Shown in pieces: positions 1 through 7,750 of a stretch of DNA of 36,528 nucleotides; position 1 is the stretch's first letter, and each line of letters opens with the position of its first letter. Location of the stretch: the NCBI GenBank assembly GCA_018222405.1, contig JAAFAI010000035.1:1-36528 (forward strand). The letters are read 5' to 3'. A model generated the notes under the pieces. That model did not search any database. It was given only the letters and a program-made list of their open reading frames with translations, and was not told where the DNA came from. The position numbers and the translations under genes are program-made. The DNA is from Gammaproteobacteria bacterium. GTDB lineage: Bacteria; Pseudomonadota; Gammaproteobacteria; Enterobacterales; Alteromonadaceae.

Positions 1-55
<55 letters not shown>

Positions 56-151
56 AATAATCAACGTTTGTAAAAACAAGCAGTTGATACCAGAATAAAA
101 CGCAGCAATGCGTCGCTAAGAATAACACGATAAAACGTGCAATGTTTCAGA

Positions 152-228
<77 letters not shown>

Positions 229-233
229 CCTTT

Positions 234-262
234 AAAGCCCTGGCAAACGCCGGGGCTTTTTT
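234..262 (+). terminator. Rho-independent terminator of the tRNA-fMet array
   Basis: An 11-bp stem (234-244 with 249-259, one G-T pair) encloses an AAAC loop and runs into six T residues. It lies directly after the CCA end of the second tRNA, so tRNA transcription should stop here and not read into the LysR gene. Confidence 0.9.
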
Positions 263-345
263 GTTTGTCGTAAACCGTATTCCGGTGAGTATTCCTCAGC
301 TTTGCCACCCGGAGATTCAATACTATTTCAGGTAACTCCATTGAG

Positions 346-360
346 ATAAGTTTAGCTTAT
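346..360. promoter_or_regulatory. LysR-type operator-like palindrome, distal copy
   Basis: The inverted repeat ATAAG-N5-CTTAT contains the T-N11-A pattern of LysR-family binding sites. A matching palindrome with the same arms lies at 545-559. Extended to 17 bases (ATAAGTT...CTTATTT) the two copies differ at two positions. The 263-570 gap has no other convincing feature and no gene on either strand. Binding by the downstream LysR protein is inferred. Confidence 0.5.
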
Positions 361-544
361 TTCCTAGCAGCCCTAATAATCGCCAGAACCTGCTCATTGT
401 CTGTGTGTTTTCAGCGATTTTGTATTCAGTTGTGCTCTGTGAAATCTTTTCGAATGACTGCATGTTTGCTCCTAAACGTTGTTGTTAGTGAGGATTGTTA
501 TGTTTATTGCTGTACTTCACCAACGATTAAAATTAAGCTCAGAT

Positions 545-559
545 ATAAGTTAATCTTAT
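545..559. promoter_or_regulatory. LysR-type operator-like palindrome, proximal copy
   Basis: This is the second copy of ATAAG-N5-CTTAT, with its centre 199 bp after the first. It ends 11 bp before the proposed ATG of the LysR gene. That position would suit autoregulation, with the two sites perhaps bridged by DNA looping. The pairing of sites is seen directly; the regulator is inferred. Confidence 0.5.
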
Positions 560-570
560 TTTATTTTGGT

Positions 571-1494
571 ATGGATAAACGTCTGCGCTGGTTAAACAAT
601 TTAATGTGCTTTGAGGTGGCAGCCCGGCATCAGAGTTACAGCAAGGCTGCTGAGGAGTTGTTTATTTCTCAGGCGGCGGTTAGCCAGCAAATGCGGCAAT
701 TAGAAAGTAATCTGCATGTAAAGCTGTTCAACCGTGAGGCCAGAAAAATGCGCCTTACTGAGCCTGGTAGAGTGTTGCTCAGTGCTTGCCAGAAAGGCTT
801 TGCGGAGGTGATTGACGGGTTAAATCAGGTTCAGGAAGCGCCCCTTGATGGCGAGTTAAAAGTCAGCTCAACCCAGGCTTTTTGTGCTCTGTGGCTGGTA
901 CCGCATTTATTTGAGTTCTTTAAACTTCACCCTGGGATCAATGTAAACGTGCAGGGCTCTAACCGCATTGAAAATCTGCATGATGGTAATATTGATGTGG
1001 CCATTCGCTTTAGCACTTCCAGCGCGGGTTTAACCGATGAGTCGTTGATTATTGAGCGCATCGATGAAAACCACGTTTACCCGGTGTGTTCCGGTGACTA
1101 TCTCAGCAAAAATGCTATAAACGACGCTAAGAGTATGCTTAATGCCAGATTGTTTAGTCTGGCCTACGAAAACAAAGTGGACTGGGAAAGTTGGTTTGAG
1201 TTTGCCGGGGTTGAGGTTTATCCGCAACAACTGCGCAAAACCGAAGTGACTTCCAGTGATCTTGCCTTAAGTGCGGTGTTAGCCGGGCACGGAATTATGC
1301 TGGCATCGGACATTATGGTGGGCGAATACGTCAGGACGGGGCAACTGGTTATTCCATTGGATGTACCGCATCCGGTGAAATGGAAATCACATTTGGTTTA
1401 TGCAAAGAATAATCCCAGGCATAAACGGATTGCGGTGTTTTGCCAATGGGTTAAAGAAAACCTGGCCAGGACTCCGGGAATAAGCTCTCTGTAA
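571..1494 (+). CDS. LysR-family transcriptional regulator (GcvA-like)
   Basis: This is a 307-residue DNA-binding regulator. Residues 10-70 form the LysR winged helix-turn-helix (FEVAARHQSYSKAAEEL, then SQAAVSQQMRQLE and LF.R..R...LT..G). Residues about 90-300 are the periplasmic-binding-like effector domain. The length matches the family norm of about 300. I chose the ATG at 571 because homology begins there; an open frame extends back to 397, but its product has no LysR character. There is no clear Shine-Dalgarno site. LysR proteins usually control a divergent neighbour, but only tRNA genes lie upstream, so its target may be lost, distant or itself. The effector is unknown. Confidence 0.85.
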   Translation: MDKRLRWLNNLMCFEVAARHQSYSKAAEELFISQAAVSQQMRQLESNLHVKLFNREARKMRLTEPGRVLLSACQKGFAEVIDGLNQVQEAPLDGELKVSSTQAFCALWLVPHLFEFFKLHPGINVNVQGSNRIENLHDGNIDVAIRFSTSSAGLTDESLIIERIDENHVYPVCSGDYLSKNAINDAKSMLNARLFSLAYENKVDWESWFEFAGVEVYPQQLRKTEVTSSDLALSAVLAGHGIMLASDIMVGEYVRTGQLVIPLDVPHPVKWKSHLVYAKNNPRHKRIAVFCQWVKENLARTPGISSL

Positions 1495-1651
1495 ACGGTA
1501 AAAGCTAACTTTATTTGAAGCGTACCCGTTTGCTCAGGAGTACTGGCGCAAGATGGCGTTGTGCACGATATTGCCAATACAGATCAAGCCGATATTAAGT
1601 CCTTACCCTGCCAAAAGCCCCTTAAGTAGGCTAACAATAGTCAGATTCAAT

Positions 1652-2395
1652 ATGAACGATAAACATTCATCGTCTTTTGCAAAACAAACTAAGCCAGTCC
1701 TTCAGGAGGCTGTGAGCAATGAAGCAGTGAGTGGGTTGGTGGCCGGGGTATCTCACGAGATAAACACACCTTTGGGCGTCAATATTGGCAATTGCACGTT
1801 ACTCATTGAGTTGCTCGATGAAATTTCCAAAAAATACAACTCCGGAGCACTTGATGCAGAATTTTTTTGCGAATTCCTGGATACCGCCAGGGATCTGTCA
1901 GCCAGTATGCTCAAAAACATGCGCAAGGCATCAAAACTACTGTCTACGTTTAAACAGGTGGCGGTAAAAAACACTGATGAAGCAAATATGTTGGAGCAAG
2001 TAGATATTGCTGAGTGTGCTAATGAGTTTGTCGCAGCTCACGCTATGCACAACAAATCTTCACAAATCACCTTCGCTGTAAAAATTCCCCCTGGTGCTGT
2101 AGTTTCCACTTACCCTGCGGTGATAACGCAAATTCTGACCGCCTTAACGTCAAACACCTTTATTCATGGTCTTGGCGTGGGCATTAGTGAAGAGCTATTA
2201 CCGAAAGTTTTCGATCCGTTTTTTACTACTCGCAGAGGGGCAGGGAATGCCGGGTTAGGTTTAAGTATTGTGCATAATTTGGTCAGAGAAGTGCTGAAAA
2301 GTGAAGTTTATTATTAAAGTCAGCCCAAAAAGGGTTTTAAAGTGTCTTTTAAAATCCATAATCTCGCGCCTTGTCAGTCTGGTGATGAAAGCTAG
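1652..2395 (+). pseudogene. Decayed sensor histidine kinase (internal deletion and premature stop)
   Basis: The reading frame from ATG 1652 encodes a kinase core: the H box LVAGVSHEINTPLG with His35, and an N-box-like stretch LTSNTFIHG near residues 165-173. This joins directly to GVGISEELLPKVFDPFFTTRRG, followed by the G2 box GLGLSIV. The normal 25-30 residues between N box and G1 (including the DxGxG aspartate) are missing. A TAA at 2315-2317 ends the frame at EVYY. Reading on in the same frame to 2395 gives SQPKKGFKVSF, which fits the last strand of the ATPase fold, so the stop is probably a Glu-to-stop change. No sensor domain is visible. Without the ATP-binding aspartate it should be inactive. 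Confidence 0.8.
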
Positions 2396-2631
2396 TGCCT
2401 TGTTTTATAGTGTGAATGTGGCAAAATAAGTTGGTTAATAAATTATTTTTATAAAGCTTGCGCGGTTGAATGATTTAGTTTTGCCTCAGCGTTTGACAAG
2501 CGTCATGGGTTTACGGCAATCTTTATAAAATAAGGGAAGCACAATATTTACTTTTGTTAATAGATGGCTGGCAATAAGCAGGCAGGCTTAGTTAGCGACG
2601 ACGTTGTTTATAACCACTAAGGCCTTCTGTA

Positions 2632-5600
2632 ATGCCGTCTGTCTCGGACTTGTTTTCTATTCCCGATTCTTCCTTACTCCTGGTGGGGGAGTATAACTCT
2701 TCACTGGTGCTACTCTCAGTGGCCATTGCCGTGTTTGCCTCATTCATGGGGTTTCAGGTGGCGACTCAGGCAGCTAACGCGAAGACCTGCCGGGGACGCA
2801 GGGGTTTGCTTGCCGTAGGAGCGTTTGCTCAGGGCAGTGGCATCTGGTCGATGCACTTTATTGGCATGCTGGCATTTGAACTTTGCACGCCGGTTTCTTA
2901 TACCTGGTTTACCACCCTGCTTTCCATGCTTCCCGGAATAGCCGCTGCGTGGGTGGCTCTCAACCTCCTTACTCAACACACTATCAGCAACAGACAAATC
3001 GTTATTGGTGGGGTGTTAGTGGGCGCCGGTATTGGTGCCATGCACTATATTGGTATGGCAGCCATGGATATGGCGCCGCTGCTGCGTTATGACCTGAGCA
3101 TCTTTTTATTGTCGGTGATCGTTGCAGTGGTACTGGCGATGATATCGTTATGGGTAAGACACGGTCTACAGCGTCTGTTAAACAATAAACTCACAAAGTT
3201 CACAACCAATGTTCTGGCCGGGGCGGTAATGGGCTGTGCCATTTCTGCCATGCACTACACAGGTATGGCGGCTGCTCGCTTTGTCAGGCCTCCCGGGTTA
3301 GAACTGTCTGATCAGCCGTCAGAAATGTCGTTTTACCTGGCAGCCAGTGTCACCTTTATCGCATCCATTATGATTGCCCTGGTGCTGGGGATCAGCCTGT
3401 TGGTCAAATACCGAGAGGCATCAGCCGATGCCCGTCGTTCGCAGGTGAGAATGATTAGCCTGATGGAATCTGCCGTTGAGGGTATCCTGACCATTAACGA
3501 CGAAGGGGTTATTCAAACCGTAAATGAAGCGGTAACCACCATTCTCGGCTGGCAACGAATGGAATTGGTTGGCACACCTCTCACCGATTTCCTGCCTGAG
3601 GACCGCCGGCATCTCTATGGCCACCGGTTCTTTAAATATGCCGAAGAGCCTGAGGGAATTCAGCTTATTGGTAACAGTCGCGATGTGGAAGCGTTTAACC
3701 GCGAAGGTAAGCTTGTGCCATTACGCATCAGCTTATCGCATACTCAGGTTGCCGGAGAATCGCTGTTTATATTGTTTATCGCCGATATCAGTGAACGACT
3801 GGCGATGGAAAAAGTGATTCGTGAAAACGAACTTAAATTTCGCTCACTGATTGCCAATATCCCGGGCATCGCTTATCGCTGTTTAAACCAGCATGACTGG
3901 CCTATGGTGTTTATCAGCGATGCGGTAAAAAAGATTACCGGTTACGGCCCGGATGAATTTTTACTGCCAGACCCTACGGTAAGCTTTATTGATTTGTTTC
4001 ATCCGGATGATCTGGAAACGATCGAGCAGGCGCTGGTGGGTCAGACCGAATACAGCATGGAATACCGCATCTTTAACAAAGCCGGTGAGATCCGCTGGTT
4101 GCGAGAGCACGGCCGGTATATCCGCGACGACAACGACGAAATCCTCTGGCTGGATGGTTTTATCATGGATATTACCGATCGCCGGCAAATGGAAGATGAC
4201 TTGCTGATTGCTAAGGATGCCGCGGAACAGGCTGCTGCGGCCCGGGCTGCATTCCTGGCCAACATGAGTCATGAGATCCGCACGCCAATGAATGCGGTGA
4301 TTGGTTTTAGTGACATCCTGCTGGATACACCGCTTAACACTGAGCAACATAAACATCTGTCGACGATAAATCGTTCAGCCCGCTCATTGCTTCATTTGTT
4401 AAATGACATCCTCGACAGCGCCAAACTAGATAAAGGCAAGCTGGAACTGGAGTTGGTAGATTTTATTCTGAGCGAAGAAATCGACACGGTGATTTCTACT
4501 TTCTGGCTGGAAGCTAAACGCAAGGGGCTCGACTTACAGGTGACACTGGGCGATAACCTCGCACAGGGCTATCGCGGTGCGCCGGAACGTATACGTCAGG
4601 TACTGAGTAATTTAATTGGTAACGCGGTGAAGTTCACCGAGTCAGGCCAGGTGAGTTTGCGCGTGAGTCAGGTTAATGACGGCCATGTACAGTTTACTAT
4701 CTCAGACACTGGCATTGGTATGACACAGGAACAGTGCCAGAGGGTGTTCGATGCGTTTGCTCAGGCCGATGCTTCGATGTCGAGGCGCTTTGGTGGCACC
4801 GGCCTTGGTACTACGATTTCAAAGCAACTGGTTGAGTTGATGGGCGGCACTATCGAAGTTCGCAGTGAGCCCGGAGAGGGAACTCAGTTCAGCTTTATAC
4901 TACCACTTGCCGCCATCGACAGCACCAGCCATGTGCAGCGCCTGCATGCTATTCAGTTACCCGCATTGCGGATCCTGATTGTGGATGACATTGAACAAAA
5001 TATCGAACTGCTCAATTTATTACTCAAACGCGGCGGTCATAGCGTGGATATTGGCCGCGATGGCCAGCAGGCCCTCGATTTAATGGCCCAGCATCAGTAC
5101 GACGTGGTGCTAATGGATTTGCAAATGCCGGTGCTGGATGGCTTAACCGCTGCCCGTCAACGTCGTGAATATGAAAAAAACAATGGCCTGAAGGCAACCC
5201 CGATTATTGCGCTGACCGCCAGCGTCCTGGCTCAGGATAAAAAATCCGCCAGTGAGGCTGGCATGGAAGGTTTTGCCAACAAACCCATCGACTTTCCGGT
5301 ACTGTGCAATGAAATCGCTCGCGTGCTTGGCATTCAGGGTAGTGCGCTGGCAATGCGCGCCGAACCTCAGGAAGCGCTGCTTATCGACTGGTCCCGCGGC
5401 GAGAGCTTGTGGGGTTCAAAACATAAACTGGTAAAAGAGATAAATCGCTTTTGTAGTGATATTACCCTTGCCAGGGAAACTTTTGTAAGCCTGACTGAGC
5501 AGCAGGACTTTGCCGAGCTAAAAGTGCTAGTGCATCGTTTCAAAGGCGTGGCTGGCAACCTCGGCCTGATAAAAATCATGCATGCCTGCAAAGCCATTGA

Positions 5601-5934
5601 ACAGGATTGTTACGATAAGGTAGCACCTGTTGACTCGGTAGCCGACTTGTACAGCCTGGTACCATCAGTTCAGAGCGCTGTTGCCACGGAGCAGGATAAT
5701 GATCTGCAACAGTCTGCTGTAGTCGATAGCCAGGAATTACGGGCTATACTGGAGCGTATTACGCATTCAGTTAAAAATAATCGCATTGAAGAGGCCGAAT
5801 TAGCCTTGCTTGGTGGCTACCAGAACAGCCGCTTTGCCAATGAAATTCAATCGATAATGGATGCCATAGAAGATTTTGAATTTGAACAGGCGATTACGAT
5901 GCTGTCTGCACTAATCGACAAACTGGACGAATAG
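2632..5934 (+). CDS. MHYT-PAS-PAS hybrid sensor histidine kinase with receiver and Hpt domains
   Basis: This is a 1100-residue membrane phosphorelay protein. Residues 1-265 form the multi-spanning MHYT sensor, with three repeats: MHFIGM at 74, MHYIGM at 137 and MHYTGM at 207. MHYT domains are thought to bind copper or a gas ligand such as O2, CO or NO. Two PAS regions follow at about 275-390 and 405-525. The HisKA domain has His547 (MSHEIRTPMN), then the ATPase domain at about 645-770 (NLIGNAVKF, DTGIGM, GGTGLG). A receiver with Asp829 (VLMDLQMPVLDG) and a C-terminal Hpt with His968 (VHRFKGVAGNLG) complete a four-step relay. It sits 5 bp upstream of an HD-GYP response regulator, its probable output. 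The signal is unknown. Confidence 0.93.
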   Translation: MPSVSDLFSIPDSSLLLVGEYNSSLVLLSVAIAVFASFMGFQVATQAANAKTCRGRRGLLAVGAFAQGSGIWSMHFIGMLAFELCTPVSYTWFTTLLSMLPGIAAAWVALNLLTQHTISNRQIVIGGVLVGAGIGAMHYIGMAAMDMAPLLRYDLSIFLLSVIVAVVLAMISLWVRHGLQRLLNNKLTKFTTNVLAGAVMGCAISAMHYTGMAAARFVRPPGLELSDQPSEMSFYLAASVTFIASIMIALVLGISLLVKYREASADARRSQVRMISLMESAVEGILTINDEGVIQTVNEAVTTILGWQRMELVGTPLTDFLPEDRRHLYGHRFFKYAEEPEGIQLIGNSRDVEAFNREGKLVPLRISLSHTQVAGESLFILFIADISERLAMEKVIRENELKFRSLIANIPGIAYRCLNQHDWPMVFISDAVKKITGYGPDEFLLPDPTVSFIDLFHPDDLETIEQALVGQTEYSMEYRIFNKAGEIRWLREHGRYIRDDNDEILWLDGFIMDITDRRQMEDDLLIAKDAAEQAAAARAAFLANMSHEIRTPMNAVIGFSDILLDTPLNTEQHKHLSTINRSARSLLHLLNDILDSAKLDKGKLELELVDFILSEEIDTVISTFWLEAKRKGLDLQVTLGDNLAQGYRGAPERIRQVLSNLIGNAVKFTESGQVSLRVSQVNDGHVQFTISDTGIGMTQEQCQRVFDAFAQADASMSRRFGGTGLGTTISKQLVELMGGTIEVRSEPGEGTQFSFILPLAAIDSTSHVQRLHAIQLPALRILIVDDIEQNIELLNLLLKRGGHSVDIGRDGQQALDLMAQHQYDVVLMDLQMPVLDGLTAARQRREYEKNNGLKATPIIALTASVLAQDKKSASEAGMEGFANKPIDFPVLCNEIARVLGIQGSALAMRAEPQEALLIDWSRGESLWGSKHKLVKEINRFCSDITLARETFVSLTEQQDFAELKVLVHRFKGVAGNLGLIKIMHACKAIEQDCYDKVAPVDSVADLYSLVPSVQSAVATEQDNDLQQSAVVDSQELRAILERITHSVKNNRIEEAELALLGGYQNSRFANEIQSIMDAIEDFEFEQAITMLSALIDKLDE

Positions 5935-5939
5935 CAACC

Positions 5940-6932
5940 ATGCAAAACACTGCGCTAAAACCCACTTTTTTGGTGGTTGATGATGAACCGGCAAACCTGA
6001 GGGTACTCAAACATCTGCTGGCAGAACATTATACTCTGGCATTTGCCAAAAATGGTCCTGAAGCACTGCGGGTCGCAGAAGCTCAGTTACCTGATCTTAT
6101 TTTACTGGATGTAATGATGCCTGGCATGACTGGCTTTGAAGTATGTCAGGCGCTTAAGGAAAACGTGATCACCCGGGCTATCCCGGTGATTTTCGTTACC
6201 GCACTGAGTGAAGAACAGGACGAAACCGAAGGTTTTGCGGTTGGCGGTGTGGATTACATTACTAAGCCTATTTCACCCGCAGTAGTGAAAGCGCGCATCA
6301 AAACGCATTTATCGCTGGTGCAGGCTGATGAACTCAAGCGCACCCGGTTGCAGGTGGTACAGCGTTTAGGCCGGGCGGCTGAGTACAAAGATAACGAAAC
6401 CGGGATGCATGTTCTGCGTATGAGTCATTACTCAAAGGTCCTGGCACTGGCCTATGGCTTAAATGAGGAACAGGCTGATACGCTGCTGCACGCGGCTCCC
6501 ATGCATGACATTGGTAAGATCGGCATCCCTGATCACATAATGCTTAAGCCTGGTAAACTCACCGAGGAAGAATTCGCGGTAATGAAAACGCACCCGGAAA
6601 TTGGTGCTGAAATTTTGGGCGAAGCGGACTCCGACCTATTGCGGATTGCAAAATCCGTGGCCATGACCCATCACGAAAAGTGGGATGGCACTGGTTATCC
6701 CAACGGCTTACAAGGCGAGGATATTCCGGTAGAAGGGCGCATCGTGGCGGTAGCCGATGTGTTTGATGCATTAACCAGCAAGCGCCCGTATAAAGAAGCC
6801 TGGACAGTAGAGAAAACTCTGGCAGTGATGAAAAGTGAAGCAGGTAAGCACTTCGAACCCTACCTGATTGAGTTACTTGAAGAAAATCTTGAGGAAATTC
6901 TGACCATTAAGGAACGCTGGCGGGAAGATTAA
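5940..6932 (+). CDS. Response regulator with HD-GYP domain (predicted c-di-GMP phosphodiesterase)
   Basis: This 330-residue cytoplasmic protein has an N-terminal receiver (VVDDE at 13-17, phospho-acceptor Asp57 in LILLDVMMPGM, Lys in TKPIS) and a C-terminal HD-GYP domain. The metal-binding His189-Asp190 lies in MHDIGKIGIPD, followed by HHEKWDGTGYP and DVFDALTSKRPYK. HD-GYP enzymes hydrolyse cyclic-di-GMP, which would promote motility over biofilm growth. All signature residues appear intact. It starts 5 bp after the hybrid kinase, so the two are almost certainly cotranscribed and act as sensor and effector. No clear terminator follows; the next promoter lies at 6970. Confidence 0.93.
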   Translation: MQNTALKPTFLVVDDEPANLRVLKHLLAEHYTLAFAKNGPEALRVAEAQLPDLILLDVMMPGMTGFEVCQALKENVITRAIPVIFVTALSEEQDETEGFAVGGVDYITKPISPAVVKARIKTHLSLVQADELKRTRLQVVQRLGRAAEYKDNETGMHVLRMSHYSKVLALAYGLNEEQADTLLHAAPMHDIGKIGIPDHIMLKPGKLTEEEFAVMKTHPEIGAEILGEADSDLLRIAKSVAMTHHEKWDGTGYPNGLQGEDIPVEGRIVAVADVFDALTSKRPYKEAWTVEKTLAVMKSEAGKHFEPYLIELLEENLEEILTIKERWRED

Positions 6933-6969
6933 ATTATCGTGACAATCCAGTCTGAAGCGGGATTGCCGG

Positions 6970-6998
6970 TTGCTAAATCAACAAGCAGGCAGTATAAT
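6970..6998 (+). promoter_or_regulatory. Sigma-70 promoter of the rimP-nusA-infB operon
   Basis: TTGCTA at 6970-6975 and a perfect TATAAT at 6993-6998 are separated by 17 bp. Transcription would begin near 7005, leaving a leader of about 240 nt before rimP. The leader holds a hairpin (GCTGGTA at 7014-7020 pairing with TACCAGC at 7036-7042) and two terminator-like structures. Confidence 0.75.
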
Positions 6999-7127
6999 GC
7001 GTGTCAGATTATGGCTGGTACCGGTAATTAGTGATTACCAGCACCTACGCCTTACGGGTTTTTATTGTTGTATTGCACCAATAGTAACCTTGCCTGATGT
7101 GGGCAAAAGGGACCGAATTTTTATTGC

Positions 7128-7155
7128 AAAAAGCCCCGTTTAATCGGGGCTTTTT
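7128..7155 (+). terminator. Leader terminator/attenuator upstream of rimP
   Basis: An 11-bp stem (AAAAAGCCCCG at 7128-7138 with 7145-7155) and a six-base loop end in a run of five T residues. It lies inside the transcript that starts at the 6970 promoter, about 90 bp before the rimP start. It would either end upstream readthrough or act as an attenuator that must be passed for rimP expression. Confidence 0.8.
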
Positions 7156-7206
7156 GTTAGCTCGGTCTCACGCACAAAGCGATACCGAGCAAGGTATCAG
7201 TATATT

Positions 7207-7225
7207 GGGCATTATGCCCTTTTTT
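7207..7225 (+). terminator. Second, short terminator-like hairpin before rimP
   Basis: The palindrome GGGCA-TTA-TGCCC (7207-7219) is followed at once by six T residues. The stem is only five bases long, so termination would be weak or conditional. It ends eight bases before the rimP Shine-Dalgarno site. Confidence 0.5.
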
Positions 7226-7243
7226 CGTTTTTGGAGGTTTGGA

Positions 7244-7702
7244 TTGTCAAAGCTAGAGCAACGTTTAAGCGAAATGTTGAATCCGGCGGTAGAAGCATTG
7301 GGGTTTGAATTACTGGGGGTGGAGTTTGTCCGCGCCGGAAAGCATTCAATCCTGCGGGTTTACATTGATCATGAGAATGGCATCAACGTAGATGATTGTG
7401 CGGATGTCAGCCATCAGGTCAGTGCAGTCCTGGATGTGGAAGATCCAATCAATACTGAATACAACTTAGAAGTCTCATCGCCTGGTATGGACCGCCCGTT
7501 ATTTAAAGAGGCGCACTATGCACAGGTGGTGGGCGAAACCGTCGCTGTCAGAATGGCATTGCCGTTGGATAACCGACGCAATTTCAAGGGGAAATTACTG
7601 GCGTGTGAAAATGGCACGTTAACTATCGAGGTCGATGGCGAGCAATTTGATTTGCCGGTCAGCGGGATTGAAAAAGGTAATTTGGTTCCAACATTCGAAT
7701 AA
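7244..7702 (+). CDS. rimP: Ribosome maturation factor RimP
   Basis: RimP assists maturation of the 30S ribosomal subunit. The 152-residue product begins LSKLEQRLSEMLNPAVEALGFELLGVEF and continues with GINVDDCADVSHQVSAVLDVEDPI and SSPGMDRPLF, all family signatures; E. coli RimP is 150 residues. I chose TTG 7244 because GGAGG sits at 7233-7237 and homology begins there. An open frame reaches back to 7097, but it would run through the leader terminators. It is the first gene of the operon, and nusA follows after 48 bp. Confidence 0.93.
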   Translation: MSKLEQRLSEMLNPAVEALGFELLGVEFVRAGKHSILRVYIDHENGINVDDCADVSHQVSAVLDVEDPINTEYNLEVSSPGMDRPLFKEAHYAQVVGETVAVRMALPLDNRRNFKGKLLACENGTLTIEVDGEQFDLPVSGIEKGNLVPTFE

Positions 7703-7750
7703 TACGGAATAAAACTGCGTGCCCAACCGCATGCAACCAGTGAGGCAAAA

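Noticed and set aside
397..570. N-terminal extension of the LysR gene
   Set aside because: The 58 extra residues have no LysR similarity, and the operator-like palindrome lies inside this stretch.
1536..1628. Short open stretch encoding AQDGVVHDIANTDQADIKS as a possible gene remnant
   Set aside because: It is about 30 residues long, bounded by stops, and I recognise no family; chance is as likely.
2493..2529. TTGACA (2493-2498) and TATAAA (2524-2529) as a promoter for the MHYT kinase operon
   Set aside because: The spacing is 25 bp, too long for sigma-70; no better pair is visible in 2396-2631.
7097..7243. N-terminal extension of RimP
   Set aside because: It would be translated through two terminator hairpins; TTG 7244 has a GGAGG site and matches the family start.
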